From Arthrospiribacter ruber (GTDB lineage: Bacteria > Bacteroidota > Bacteroidia > Cytophagales > Cyclobacteriaceae), in contig NZ_RPHB01000004.1 in the NCBI RefSeq assembly GCF_019343195.1, positions 62,001 to 126,000 on the forward strand: DNA of 64,000 nt, given 5' to 3'. Below are positions 1-8,081 of the stretch, piece after piece; within the stretch, counting starts at the first letter, position 1, and each line of letters begins with the position of its first letter. The notes under the pieces were generated by a model that was not told the DNA's origin, searched no databases, and saw nothing but the letters and a program-made list of their open reading frames with translations. The translations under genes and the position numbers were made by a program.

Positions 1-114
1 GAGATTTCCACAATTGCATGCACCCATATGTCCCCATTGATAGGGAGCGTGGTTTTTTAACTTATGGATAGTCTTTCTGAAAGCTTCAATTAGTTTTTCA
101 CTTGGTCTTGCCAT
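1..114 (-). CDS. Conserved hypothetical protein, N-terminal fragment
   Basis: Reading leftward from ATG at 112-114, an open frame runs off the window start and encodes 38 residues. It contains the motif YQWGHMGACNCGNL preceded by a basic amphipathic helix. From memory, this WGHMGxCNCG pattern marks a small conserved Bacteroidota family of unknown function; the closely spaced Cys residues could bind metal, which is inference. Only the N-terminus is visible, so length and stop are unknown. The space up to the response regulator (115-198) must hold its promoter. Confidence 0.7.
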   Translation of the reverse strand, partial: MARPSEKLIEAFRKTIHKLKNHAPYQWGHMGACNCGNL

Positions 115-198
115 ACTTTTTATTGATACTTTGGTAATAGTATTAGTAAAACTAATTTAGTCAATTCTTGTTTGACAAAAAATAAAGAGTCCTAAAAC

Positions 199-228
199 AA
201 AAAAACCATCAGTTAAAGATGGTTTTTA
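199..228 (-). terminator. Intrinsic terminator overlapping the end of the response regulator gene
   Basis: On the minus strand the stem AAACCATC/GATGGTTT with a 7-base loop is followed by a run of T. The stop codon (209-211) and the last codons of the upstream gene lie inside the hairpin. Confidence 0.75.
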
Positions 229-565
229 TATATTTTTTGATCAGTGGTTTCGAAAGGTACTTTTTGACTAAACTGTAGTTTCTCGCTTTGTCTATATCCC
301 TTTCATCCACAGAACTACTTAGAATATACACTTCCGGTTTGGTTTTTCCCGGGTCAAATTCTTCCAAAAAGTCCCAACCTGTCATTTCAGGCATATTGAG
401 GTCCAAAAATAGATAATTCGGATTGATGGCATCCAATTCCTTTAAAGCATTGATGGCATTGTCATATTTATAGATCTGATGAGGTATCCTGATATTTTTT
501 GAAATAAGCTTTTCGGTCACAAATGTGCTTATTGGGTCATCGTCTATGAGAACTATCTTTACCAT
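209..565 (-). CDS. Single-domain response regulator (CheY-like receiver)
   Basis: A 118-residue protein made only of a receiver domain. The acidic pocket is D8-D9-D10, the phospho-acceptor is D55 in the strand LFLDLNMPE, and the conserved lysine is K106 in LSKPL. There is no output domain, so it probably works by protein-protein contact or in a phosphorelay (inference). I chose ATG at 563-565; the frame also allows a TTG one codon earlier. No histidine kinase lies next to it, so its partner is unknown. Its transcript ends in a hairpin that overlaps the stop codon. Confidence 0.88.
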   Translation of the reverse strand: MVKIVLIDDDPISTFVTEKLISKNIRIPHQIYKYDNAINALKELDAINPNYLFLDLNMPEMTGWDFLEEFDPGKTKPEVYILSSSVDERDIDKARNYSLVKKYLSKPLIKKYIKTIFN

Positions 566-673
566 CAAAATACAAATATCATGATTTAAAATACAATATT
601 ATTGATGCAAAAATAATAGAAAGTTTTTGCATTACAATATTTCAATAACGTTTTTTTGTATTTAAAAGTATGA

Positions 674-988
674 TTATGGATTGAATTTTTCTTTACCTTT
701 TAATAAATCGAAAAAAAGAATAAAATCTGAAGCCAAACTGTAGAATGGGTATTTGAAAGTTGCAGGTTTATTCTTTTCAAAGAAAAAATGTCCTACCCAG
801 GCAAATCCGTATCCGACTACCGGTATCAAAAGTAAATAAATCAATTTTCCTGTAAACAGGGCATATCCCAAAATGAGAAAAAGTAATGCGGTACCAATAA
901 AGTGGAGTTTCCTACAGGTTGGATTCATATGTTCGGAGAGGTAATACGGATAAAACTCCGAAAGACTGTTATATCTCTTTTCCATCAT
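674..988 (-). CDS. Mpo1-like (DUF962) membrane protein
   Basis: A 104-residue protein of the DUF962/Mpo1 family (yeast YGL010w type). Visible family features are the N-terminal segment SEFYPYYLSEHMNPTCRKLH, two central hydrophobic helices (about residues 30-66), and the second His-containing motif WVGHFFFEKNKPATF. Yeast Mpo1 is an Fe-dependent dioxygenase acting in alpha-oxidation of 2-hydroxy fatty acids; the conserved histidines here fit that chemistry, but activity in bacteria is inferred. Two adjacent ATG codons (983-988) begin the gene. It follows the DUF4136 lipoprotein gene by 4 bases and is probably cotranscribed with it. Confidence 0.82.
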   Translation of the reverse strand: MMEKRYNSLSEFYPYYLSEHMNPTCRKLHFIGTALLFLILGYALFTGKLIYLLLIPVVGYGFAWVGHFFFEKNKPATFKYPFYSLASDFILFFDLLKGKEKFNP

Positions 989-992
989 CTAA

Positions 993-1559
993 TTATTTAT
1001 TTTTCATATGGTTGATGTACGTTTCCACTACCTTTTCCACGGATTTTTTCACTTTCTTTTGCTTGTCTTTTGGGGAGCTCACTTCCGACACTGCAGTCAA
1101 ACGCATCAGCATTTTGTCATTTTTGGGATCTACGAAATCTACAATCAACTGCATAAGCTCATAATTTTTGGTACTTACTGGAGGTCTGTTCATAAACCTG
1201 GGGTCAAACATCCAAGGATCCCATACCCTATAGCCCCACATTGGCATCATATTGTTGACTATTTCCTTTTGCCTGGGGTCTTCGTTAGAAGTGTAGCGCA
1301 GAATAATTTCCGGTTCATTTGGATCATACACCATTCCCTGGCCTTGTAGCAGCCTTTCCAAACCATCTAGGACCATGGCATCCAAAAACGCATCCCTAAA
1401 ACCCCTCTGATCAAATTCTTTGTTCAATATAGCGAAAGTTGTGTACTCTTTGTAAGGAGCAAATTCAGTCTTCTCTTTGAACATTTCAACAGAGCTGCAC
1501 CCCGCCAAAAGAATGGAAAGGAGAACTACTACTATAATTTTTGAAAAAACAGTTTTCAT
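993..1559 (-). CDS. DUF4136 lipoprotein
   Basis: A 188-residue protein with a classic lipoprotein leader: a basic start, a hydrophobic core and lipobox LLAGC with Cys at about residue 21. The mature part matches my memory of DUF4136: an early YTTFAI strand, a central helix DAFLDAMVLDGLERLLQGQG, a receptor-like segment EIILRYTSN, then a low-complexity WG/DPW/MFDPRF stretch and a C-terminal LIVDFVDPKNDKMLMRLTA strand. Function is unknown; it is expected at the periplasmic face of a membrane. It is the first gene of a two-gene unit with the Mpo1-like protein, and divergent from the DUF3078 gene. Confidence 0.85.
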   Translation of the reverse strand: MKTVFSKIIVVVLLSILLAGCSSVEMFKEKTEFAPYKEYTTFAILNKEFDQRGFRDAFLDAMVLDGLERLLQGQGMVYDPNEPEIILRYTSNEDPRQKEIVNNMMPMWGYRVWDPWMFDPRFMNRPPVSTKNYELMQLIVDFVDPKNDKMLMRLTAVSEVSSPKDKQKKVKKSVEKVVETYINHMKNK

Positions 1560-1704
1560 TAATTTTCGGATTTTTTTGTACCGGTATTTTCAGGGTGAAC
1601 CAATACAAGATACGGAATTATTTATTTCAGTTATGTTTAACGGGTTTCAGATTGAAGAGATTAATTATTTACTTTGAATAATTCTTCAACTTAATTTATT
1701 TACA

Positions 1705-2592
1705 ATGAGAAAGGTTTTAGTAGTATTCATTTGTTTGTGTTGTAGCTTAAATGTTTTTGGACAAGATACAGAAGCTGAAGTGGTACAGGATACCACTTAT
1801 TGGGATTCTGGAATTAGTTTTGGATTGAACTTCAATCAGGCCTCATTTAGCGGCAACTGGAAAGCAGGGGGAGTCAATTCCGTTGCTTTTGGTTCTATTA
1901 TAACCGGAAAAGCCAATTATGCCAAGGATAAATGGTCTTGGGACAATCAATTGGAAATGATTTTCGGTGTGGTCAAAAACGAGGGGCAGGAGTTAAGAAA
2001 GTCAAATGACAGGATATTTTTCGATTCTAAAGTGGGATATAAGCTTTCTGATAATTGGAATTATTTCGGAGCATTGAACTTTATCACGCAATTTGCAGAT
2101 GGTTTTGATTATGGAGGAGATGAACCGACTTTGATTTCCAGCTTTTTTGCTCCTGCATTCCTTACTACAGGCTTTGGTTTGGAATACAAACCCAACGAGG
2201 AGTTTGCTTTGAGAATAGCGCCCATTTCCCCAAGATTGACTTTTGTCAATAACCTCAATATCGCAGACAATGTGCCTGAAAATTATGGTGTTCCCGTAGG
2301 CAGTAGGATTAGAACGGAATGGCTTGCTGCACAGATTTTTATGACATACAACAAGGAAATCACAGAAAACCTGGCCATAAACACCCGGTATCAAATGTTT
2401 GCGAATTATGAAACTTTGGCCTTCAATACCATTGACCATAGATTGGACATTACGGTGATTGCTAAAATCACACAATATGTAGATGTTACTTTCACATCCA
2501 TCAATGTTTATGACATTGATATGGATCCAGGAATCCAATTTAGCCAGGCTTTGGCATTGGGAATATTATACAAAGTGGGTAACAAAAAATAG
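1705..2592 (+). CDS. DUF3078 outer-membrane-type protein
   Basis: A 295-residue secreted protein with a signal peptide ending near NVFGQ (about residue 20). The mature region carries the DUF3078 hallmark GLNFNQASFSGNWKAGG followed by alternating aromatic beta strands such as WSWDNQLEMIFG and SDNWNYFGALNF, and ends in strands typical of a small outer-membrane beta-barrel. The family is widespread in Bacteroidota and has no established function that I know. ATG at 1705 gives a complete leader. The gene is monocistronic and ends before a strong hairpin terminator at 2700-2724. Confidence 0.85.
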   Translation: MRKVLVVFICLCCSLNVFGQDTEAEVVQDTTYWDSGISFGLNFNQASFSGNWKAGGVNSVAFGSIITGKANYAKDKWSWDNQLEMIFGVVKNEGQELRKSNDRIFFDSKVGYKLSDNWNYFGALNFITQFADGFDYGGDEPTLISSFFAPAFLTTGFGLEYKPNEEFALRIAPISPRLTFVNNLNIADNVPENYGVPVGSRIRTEWLAAQIFMTYNKEITENLAINTRYQMFANYETLAFNTIDHRLDITVIAKITQYVDVTFTSINVYDIDMDPGIQFSQALALGILYKVGNKK

Positions 2593-2699
2593 GTATTCAT
2601 ATACCTTTTTTCTTAAAAATTTTGAAATTTATATTTATGTATTATTTTTGTTTTAATTGTGGTAGTTAAATAATAGTTGGTTTAGTTTTCATATAAAGG

Positions 2700-2724
2700 G
2701 CAGGAGAATTTCTCCTGCTTTTTT
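2700..2724 (+). terminator. Intrinsic terminator after the DUF3078 gene
   Basis: Perfect stem GCAGGAGAA/TTCTCCTGC followed by six T residues, about 108 bases after the stop codon. Confidence 0.9.
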
Positions 2725-2732
2725 ATTACAAA

Positions 2733-2760
2733 AAAAGCAACCCCGACTGAAGTTGCTTTA
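2733..2760 (-). terminator. Intrinsic terminator after the universal stress protein gene
   Basis: On the minus strand the stem AAAGCAAC/GTTGCTTT is followed by a T run. It faces the plus-strand terminator at 2700-2724, so the two convergent genes are insulated from each other. Confidence 0.8.
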
Positions 2761-2791
2761 TTACCATGCTTTCTGATTTTATTGCAAAATA

Positions 2792-3625
2792 CTATTTTCC
2801 TTTTTTGATACTGATGACCGGAAGATCAGACATAGCAATCAGATTTTCTGTGATACTTGGAGAGAAATATTGCATCAAATCAGATTTTCCGAATGTGATC
2901 ACTGCGAGTCCGTCGGCATCCAGTTTTTCTGCAAACTGCATAATTCCCCTTTCTTCCTTGAATGCGTCAATGATGTGTATGTCATAATTGTAGCTTCCAA
3001 ACTCTTGGATGAAAGACTTACCTAAGGACATGATGTCGTTCGTTTCCAGAAAATAGGTGGGTGTATTTACATACAACACATGTAGCTTGGCGCCCAATCT
3101 TTCGGCAAGCTGCTCCAGCATCTTAAATGACTTTCCAGTTTCCTCTTTGAAATTAGTAGCCAAAACAAGATCTTTGACTTGGTTTTTGGCATTTTCTTCT
3201 TTGACTACCACCACTGGGATTTCAGCCCTTCTAAGGACACTGTATGTGTTTGTTCCTAATATATGCTCTTTGAAGCCATACTGCCCATGGGAACCCATGA
3301 TGATCATATCGATTTTTTCGGATTCGATGTATTTATGGATTTTTTCATTTCCAAAGCTAAACACCAACAGTTTACTTGCTTTGACTCCAAAGGCTTCTGA
3401 TTTTTCGACAAGGCTTTTAAGTTCCTTTTTTGCAGTAGCTATTTTTTCTTTGGTTTCAGGAAATAGGTTTTCCTGTTCTGTAGTCAGCTTGGACCAATTG
3501 ACAGGCGTGATGATGATATGGAGAAAGACCAATTCCGCTTTGATCTGTTTGGCCAATGCCATTCCATAGTTTTCGGCTGCTCTTGCACAGGCGGAAAAGT
3601 CGGTTGGAATCATTACCTTTTTCAT
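2792..3625 (-). CDS. Tandem-domain universal stress protein (UspA family)
   Basis: A 277-residue protein with two UspA folds. The first begins MKKVMIPTDFSACA and has the ATP-site motif IIMGSHGQYG with a downstream NTYSVLRRAEIPVVVVK strand. The second starts near residue 148 (VKDLVLATNFKEE) and ends VITFGKSDLMQ...NLIAMSDLPVIS. The first domain keeps the G-x2-G-type nucleotide loop; the second is more divergent, which is common in two-domain members. The ATG at 3623-3625 starts directly at the fold; an ATG 10 codons upstream (3653-3655) is possible but would add a non-homologous tail. The role is probably stress adaptation or dormancy, inferred from the family. Confidence 0.85.
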   Translation of the reverse strand: MKKVMIPTDFSACARAAENYGMALAKQIKAELVFLHIIITPVNWSKLTTEQENLFPETKEKIATAKKELKSLVEKSEAFGVKASKLLVFSFGNEKIHKYIESEKIDMIIMGSHGQYGFKEHILGTNTYSVLRRAEIPVVVVKEENAKNQVKDLVLATNFKEETGKSFKMLEQLAERLGAKLHVLYVNTPTYFLETNDIMSLGKSFIQEFGSYNYDIHIIDAFKEERGIMQFAEKLDADGLAVITFGKSDLMQYFSPSITENLIAMSDLPVISIKKGK

Positions 3626-3723
3626 GGCTTCTGAGTTTTGGAGGTTAAATTTCATTAGTAAAAGTAGGAGAATTTAATCCTAAAAAAGCTGATGAAAATC
3701 ATCGGTAATGTTGATATAAATCA

Positions 3724-3753
3724 AAAAACCACCTGAAAATCAGGTGGTTTTTT
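3724..3753 (-). terminator. Intrinsic terminator after tRNA-Arg
   Basis: Stem ACCACCTGA/TCAGGTGGT with a short A-rich loop, flanked by six A and six T residues, so it can act on both strands. It starts one base beyond the 3' end of tRNA-Arg. Confidence 0.9.
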
Positions 3754-3754
3754 G

Positions 3755-3828
3755 TGCACTCGGAAGGATTCGAACCCTCAACCCTCGGAGCCGAAATCCG
3801 ATATTCTATCCAGTTGAACTACGAGTGC
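3755..3828 (-). tRNA. tRNA-Arg (anticodon TCG)
   Basis: A 74-base cloverleaf: acceptor stem GCACTCG/CGAGTGC with discriminator A, D stem GTTC/GAAT, anticodon stem TCGGA/TCCGA with loop TTTCGGC (anticodon TCG), a 5-base variable loop, and T stem GAGGG/CCTTC with loop TTCGAAT. All helices pair, with G-T wobbles in the D and T stems. The 3' CCA is not encoded. It reads CGA and possibly other CGN codons. It lies 31 bases after sucC on the same strand. Confidence 0.96.
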
Positions 3829-3829
3829 T

Positions 3830-3852
3830 AAAACTAAAGGCTCTGCCTTTAG
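3830..3852 (-). terminator. Weak hairpin between sucC and tRNA-Arg
   Basis: Perfect 8-bp stem CTAAAGGC/GCCTTTAG with a 3-base loop, followed on the minus strand by only four T residues before the tRNA 5' end. It could be a weak terminator for sucC or a processing signal ahead of the tRNA. Confidence 0.5.
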
Positions 3853-3859
3853 TAAATAA

Positions 3860-5071
3860 TTAGGATATAGCAGCCCTAACTTTTTCAGCAGCTTCTTTCA
3901 GAGTAATGGCAGAAGAAACTTTAAGTCCTGACTCATCAATGATTTTAGCACCTTCTTCAGCATTGGTGCCCTGTAGTCTTACGATTATTGGTACTGGAAT
4001 ATCTCCGATAGATTTGTACGCTTCTACCACTCCATTGGCGATTCTATCACATCTCACGATACCGCCAAAGACATTGATCAAAATAGCTTTTACGTTCGGA
4101 TCCTGAAGAATGATACGGAAACCTGCTTCCACAGTGGTAGCATTGGCACCTCCTCCTACATCAAGGAAGTTAGCCGGATCACCACCAGAAAGCTTAATCA
4201 TGTCCATAGTGGCCATTGCAAGTCCTGCACCATTTACCATACAACCCACGTTACCGTCAAGTTTCACGTAGTTGAGGTCGGATTTGGCAGCCTCTACTTC
4301 CAATGGATCTTCCTCAGCCAGGTCTCTCAGTTCTGCTAGATCCTTATGTCTATAAAGAGCATTGTCATCTATATTTACTTTGGCATCTACTGCCAGGATT
4401 TTGTCGTCAGAAGTTTTCAACACAGGGTTGATTTCGAACTGGGAAGCATCAGAACCTATGTATGCATTATACAAAGCAGTGATGAACTTCACCATTTCTT
4501 TGAAAGCATTTCCTTCCAAACCAAGCTTGAAAGCTACTTTTCTTGCTTGGAAGCCTTGAAGTCCCACTTTAGGGTCAACCCACTCTTTTATGATTTTTTC
4601 AGGAGTTTTTTCTGCTACTTCTTCAATGTCCATACCACCCTCTGTAGAGGCCATGATCACATTGCAGCCTTTGGCTCTATCCAAAAGGATAGAAAGGTAA
4701 TATTCTTTAGGCTCGGATGCACCTGGATAATACACATCCTCAGCAACCAAAATTTTATTTACTTTTTTTCCCTCTTCACCTGTTTGGATGGTTACCAGGG
4801 TTCCTCCAAGGATGTTTTTGGCTTTATCAGTGACTTCTTCAAGTTTTTTGGCAAGAACTACTCCGTTGGATCCAGTTTCCTTTACCTTACCTTTTCCTCT
4901 ACCTCCTGCATGGATTTGGGCTTTGAGTACGTACCAGGAAGTTCCTGTTTCGGCATTAAGTTTTTTTGCTGCTTTGAGTGCAGTTTCAGGGCTGTCAGCA
5001 ACAATGCCTTCCTGAATTCTTACTCCATAGCTTTTCAAAAGTTCTTTAGCTTGATATTCGTGTATGTTCAT
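3860..5071 (-). CDS. sucC: Succinate-CoA ligase, beta subunit
   Basis: A 403-residue protein of full family length. It converts succinyl-CoA plus NDP and phosphate to succinate, CoA and NTP in the TCA cycle, as a complex with SucD. The N-terminal ATP-grasp domain starts MNIHEYQAKELLKSYGV and carries KAQIHAGGRGKGK and the FEINPV segment; the C-terminal CoA-ligase domain has NGAGLAMATMD, LDVGGGA and ILINVFGGIVRCD, the last being a family hallmark near the subunit interface. ATG at 5069-5071 matches the conserved N-terminus. sucD is not adjacent, which I recall as usual in this phylum. Downstream on the same strand lie a weak hairpin and tRNA-Arg. Confidence 0.97.
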   Translation of the reverse strand: MNIHEYQAKELLKSYGVRIQEGIVADSPETALKAAKKLNAETGTSWYVLKAQIHAGGRGKGKVKETGSNGVVLAKKLEEVTDKAKNILGGTLVTIQTGEEGKKVNKILVAEDVYYPGASEPKEYYLSILLDRAKGCNVIMASTEGGMDIEEVAEKTPEKIIKEWVDPKVGLQGFQARKVAFKLGLEGNAFKEMVKFITALYNAYIGSDASQFEINPVLKTSDDKILAVDAKVNIDDNALYRHKDLAELRDLAEEDPLEVEAAKSDLNYVKLDGNVGCMVNGAGLAMATMDMIKLSGGDPANFLDVGGGANATTVEAGFRIILQDPNVKAILINVFGGIVRCDRIANGVVEAYKSIGDIPVPIIVRLQGTNAEEGAKIIDESGLKVSSAITLKEAAEKVRAAIS

Positions 5072-5211
5072 CCTTGTGAAAATTTTTGCCCGAAGTTAAG
5101 GGCTACATATTGATTTTTCAAATTAAGCATTGCTCTTTTTGGGAAATAAATGGCATTTTTGAGCCATCTTATATAAGTTTATAATTTACATCAATCCACT
5201 TAAAATCGCTT

Positions 5212-5880
5212 ATGTTGAAAGCTAAAGGTGTTCAGAAGTATTACGGGGAATTGCAAGTGCTTAAGGGAGTGGATGTTGAAATCGCTGAAAATGAAGTGGT
5301 TTCCATAGTTGGTGCCTCAGGTGCAGGCAAGAGTACCTTGCTCCACATCATGGGGACTTTGGACAAGGCTGATTTGGGAGAAGTTTGGATAGGTGATACA
5401 CTTGTGTCCAAATTGAAAGGAGACAAACTTGCTGATTTCAGAAACAGCCAGATCGGATTTATTTTTCAGTTTCATAACCTTCTTCCTGAATTTACAGCTG
5501 AAGAAAATATCCTTATACCGGGCCTGATAGCCGGAAGGTCTGACAATGATTTGAGAAAAAGAGCCTCCGAGCTCTCAAAGATGCTTGGTTTTCATTCCAG
5601 GTTAGGCCATAAACCTTCTGAGCTTTCTGGAGGAGAACAGCAGCGGGTAGCAGTGGCCAGGGCTTTGATCAACAATCCTAAAATAGTTTTTGCAGATGAG
5701 CCCAGTGGAAATCTGGATTCACAAAATGCCCAGGCGCTTCATGAACTGTTTTTTACTTTAAGAGAAAATTTCGGTCAGTCTTTTGTCATTGTCACTCACA
5801 ATCAGGAGCTAGCACAAATGGCAGATAGAACCCTTACCATGCAAGACGGCAGGATCCTATCTGATATCAAAAAGGGTTGA
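5212..5880 (+). CDS. lolD: LolD-type ABC transporter ATP-binding protein
   Basis: A 222-residue ATPase with Walker [10 protein letters not shown] (34-42), Q-loop [12 protein letters not shown], signature LSGGEQQ (138-144), Walker B IVFADEP (158-164) and the H-loop in VTHNQ. The short Q-loop region with [12 protein letters not shown] is typical of LolD/MacB-type ATPases that power release of outer-membrane lipoproteins or other mechanotransmission. No permease gene is next to it; the flanking genes are on the opposite strand. The LolD assignment therefore rests on sequence alone, and another FtsX-like permease elsewhere could be its partner. Confidence 0.82.
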   Translation: MLKAKGVQKYYGELQVLKGVDVEIAENEVVSIVGASGAGKSTLLHIMGTLDKADLGEVWIGDTLVSKLKGDKLADFRNSQIGFIFQFHNLLPEFTAEENILIPGLIAGRSDNDLRKRASELSKMLGFHSRLGHKPSELSGGEQQRVAVARALINNPKIVFADEPSGNLDSQNAQALHELFFTLRENFGQSFVIVTHNQELAQMADRTLTMQDGRILSDIKKG

Positions 5881-5888
5881 TTTAAAAA

Positions 5889-6338
5889 TTACCTTTTTAC
5901 ATTCACATCGGTAAATTTTCCATCTGTGATTGTTACGTTTGATCCTGTACCTAGAGCTGGACGGGCTGTAAAACTGAAAGTACCGGACACCTTGTTATTT
6001 TCAAATTTGGTGATGGTAATGGAGCCTGAAGATGCCATGTAAACCGTTTGACTGGCATCCGTATACGAGGCTACATTGGCCAAATCATAGGTGCCCGTCT
6101 TGTCATCCATGATGGTAAAAGATATCGCCGACCTATCACTGGACCCGGCTCCAATTGTGGTTGTGGTGAATCCTGACACCGCCAAAACCTGTGAATTTCC
6201 AGAACCTTTCCAGTCTTTACCATCAATTTTCGCTTCAACATTCATCGCACCGTTAGGTGTATCGTCGTTGTCACAGGAGTAAAGAAGGCATGTCCCCATT
6301 AAAAGGGCTACGGATAATAGATAATAGAGCTTTTGCAT
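5889..6338 (-). CDS. Lipoprotein, DUF6252-like
   Basis: A 149-residue protein starting MQKLYYLLSVALLM with lipobox LLYSC. The mature part begins with acidic DNDD and continues as short beta strands: NVEAKIDGKDWKGSG, an ISFTIMDDKTGTYDL segment, then KVSGTFSFTARP. This layout resembles the DUF6252 group of Bacteroidota surface lipoproteins; function is unknown. I chose ATG at 6336-6338 because it begins the leader; an upstream start at 6365 would add nine non-signal residues. It is convergent with lolD, with eight bases between the stops. Confidence 0.72.
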   Translation of the reverse strand: MQKLYYLLSVALLMGTCLLYSCDNDDTPNGAMNVEAKIDGKDWKGSGNSQVLAVSGFTTTTIGAGSSDRSAISFTIMDDKTGTYDLANVASYTDASQTVYMASSGSITITKFENNKVSGTFSFTARPALGTGSNVTITDGKFTDVNVKR

Positions 6339-6427
6339 ATTGTTTTTTATGTAAAGCTCTTCCAAAAAAACAGGTCTTGAAATACCTCAATTCCGGTAAT
6401 TTGATATCCGTGCTGGTGGGTATAATA

Positions 6428-6874
6428 TTATTTAATAAGCTTTAGCATGGAGCTTACATGGGATGAGGATTCGAACATCTCGGAATGGACCCCCTTTATG
6501 ATGTGGTCCTGATCCAGAAAATAAGTGATTCTTTTTGGCATTTTGATCAAAGGAACTAATGCATCATAAGACTTGCATACCCGACCATCCAGATCACTAA
6601 GTAAGTCAAAAGGCAATTGGTATTCATCTTTAAATCTGAGATGGGTTTTCATATCGTCTCGGCTGATTCCGAAGATAGGAATGTCCAAATTTCTAAATGC
6701 TGCAAATTGGTCTCTAAAATCACAAGCTTCTTTGCTGCAAACACGGGTAAAGTCTTTTGGATAAAAATAAACGATACAAGCTTTCCCCTTGCAGTCAACG
6801 CTCAAGGTGATTTTTTCTCCAGAAGTAGAAGGTAAAGTGAAATCAGGAGCTTTTGTCCCTATTTTTAATGCCAT
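6428..6874 (-). CDS. bcp: Peroxiredoxin, PrxQ/BCP type
   Basis: A 148-residue thioredoxin-fold peroxidase. The peroxidatic cysteine is C46 within YPKDFTRVC (T43-x2-C46), and C51 five residues on is the resolving cysteine, the spacing of PrxQ/BCP proteins that form an intramolecular disulfide. Conserved features include APDFTLPS near the N-terminus and FGISRDD. The enzyme reduces hydroperoxides using thioredoxin. The usual P-G of TPGC is R-V here, a small departure at the active-site loop. It lies in the same orientation as the downstream lipoprotein gene, 89 bases away. Confidence 0.92.
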   Translation of the reverse strand: MALKIGTKAPDFTLPSTSGEKITLSVDCKGKACIVYFYPKDFTRVCSKEACDFRDQFAAFRNLDIPIFGISRDDMKTHLRFKDEYQLPFDLLSDLDGRVCKSYDALVPLIKMPKRITYFLDQDHIIKGVHSEMFESSSHVSSMLKLIK

Positions 6875-7159
6875 ATTTTGTTTTGTTTACTTTGACTTTT
6901 TCTAAATCCCTTTATAAATCAAATCTAAATCTAAGGTTCACACTTTTTTTGATCCAGCTATGGAATGTTGCATGATACTTCGGTAAAATATCCAGATCAC
7001 GTCAAATTTATAAACTGGAATGATTGAGGGTTTTAATTACTTCAATTAATAAAAATACTGATAGAGATGAATTTGTTTGAAATTTCAATCAAATATATAA
7101 TTAAGTGAACCCTAAGCAGACAAAAAGCATTTTACTTTCATATTTAAAACACAATCATC

Positions 7160-7984
7160 TTGATCAACAAAAGTATCCAACACATGCTGCTTGCAGGCTT
7201 TTTGTTTGCATTGATGAATGTAGCAGTGAAGTTGGTCTCTCATATCCCGGCAATAGAAATTATCCTTTTCAGATCAGCATTTAGCCTTGCTTTTACTTAT
7301 GCATTATTAAAACAAAAGAAGGTCGCTGTACTTGGCACCAACAAAAAGCTGCTGATCTTAAGGGGTGTAGTAGGCTCAATCGGATTGATTGCATTTTTTT
7401 ATACCCTTCAGCGGATTCCATTGGCAAGTGCAGTGACGCTCAATTACCTTGCTCCTGTTTTCACTGCCATTTTGGGAATCTTTATCGTTAAAGAAAAGGT
7501 TAGGGCCAAGAAATTCCTCTATTTTGGGATTTCCTTCATAGGTGTATTGATCATTGAAGGCTTTGATCCAAGGATATCCATTTTAGATCTCTCAATTGCC
7601 CTAATCGCTTCTTTGGCCATGGGGCTTGCTTACAATATAATCCGAAAGCTCAATACAACCGAGCACCCATTGGTCATCATGATTTATTTCCCAATGATTA
7701 CGCTTCCAATAGCGGCAGGTGTCAGCGCATTGGTATGGGTGCAACCACAGGGATGGGATTGGCTGATTTTGTTGGCAGTAGGGATTTTGACACAGTTTGC
7801 ACAGTATTTTCTGACCTTGGCCTATCAAAATGCACAGGTGGCCAAAATTTCAAGTTTAAGCTACCTGAGCATCATATATGCGCTGGTTTTTGGTTTCTTT
7901 ATATTCGGAGAAACCTACAATCTGATGACCTATCTGGGAATGGCATTTGTATTATTAGGAGTTGTTTTCAATATCCGAAAGTAA
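7160..7984 (+). CDS. EamA/DMT-family transporter
   Basis: A 274-residue membrane protein with about ten hydrophobic helices in two EamA repeats; conserved pieces are the first-helix FLFALMNVAVKL, the FRSAFSLAF segment, the PLASAVTLNYLAPVFTAILG loop of repeat one, and the matching SLSYLSIIYALVFGFFIFGE of repeat two. Members export small metabolites; the substrate cannot be read from sequence. The frame starts with TTG at 7160; an ATG at 7184 is the only other early start and would remove eight residues. It is a single gene upstream of the pyridine salvage operon, about 97 bases away. Confidence 0.88.
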   Translation: MINKSIQHMLLAGFLFALMNVAVKLVSHIPAIEIILFRSAFSLAFTYALLKQKKVAVLGTNKKLLILRGVVGSIGLIAFFYTLQRIPLASAVTLNYLAPVFTAILGIFIVKEKVRAKKFLYFGISFIGVLIIEGFDPRISILDLSIALIASLAMGLAYNIIRKLNTTEHPLVIMIYFPMITLPIAAGVSALVWVQPQGWDWLILLAVGILTQFAQYFLTLAYQNAQVAKISSLSYLSIIYALVFGFFIFGETYNLMTYLGMAFVLLGVVFNIRK

Positions 7985-8056
7985 TTTCAGAAAGAAGACT
8001 TTATGCTATCGGTGTATTAACCTTACCAAAAATCCATATTATTTGATTCTAAAGCT

Positions 8057-8064
8057 TATTTTTG
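8057..8064 (+). promoter_or_regulatory. Candidate Bacteroidota -7 promoter box for the pncB operon
   Basis: TATTTTTG matches the TAnnTTTG -7 element known for the primary sigma factor of Bacteroidota. It lies 17 bases before the pncB ATG. I did not find a well-spaced TTTG -33 box. Confidence 0.4.
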
Positions 8065-8081
8065 AATTTTAGACATTCTCT

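Noticed and set aside
2002-2538. Open frame of 178 codons opposite the DUF3078 gene
   Set aside because: Antisense to a gene with family motifs and signal peptide; no features of its own.
4346-5113. Long open frame (255 codons) opposite sucC
   Set aside because: It is antisense to a clear sucC gene, has no recognisable domain or start context, and its composition follows codon bias of the real gene on the other strand.
5212-5880. LolD as part of a local lipoprotein-export operon
   Set aside because: No LolC/LolE-type permease is adjacent; the neighbours are on the opposite strand, so it was described as a stand-alone ATPase.
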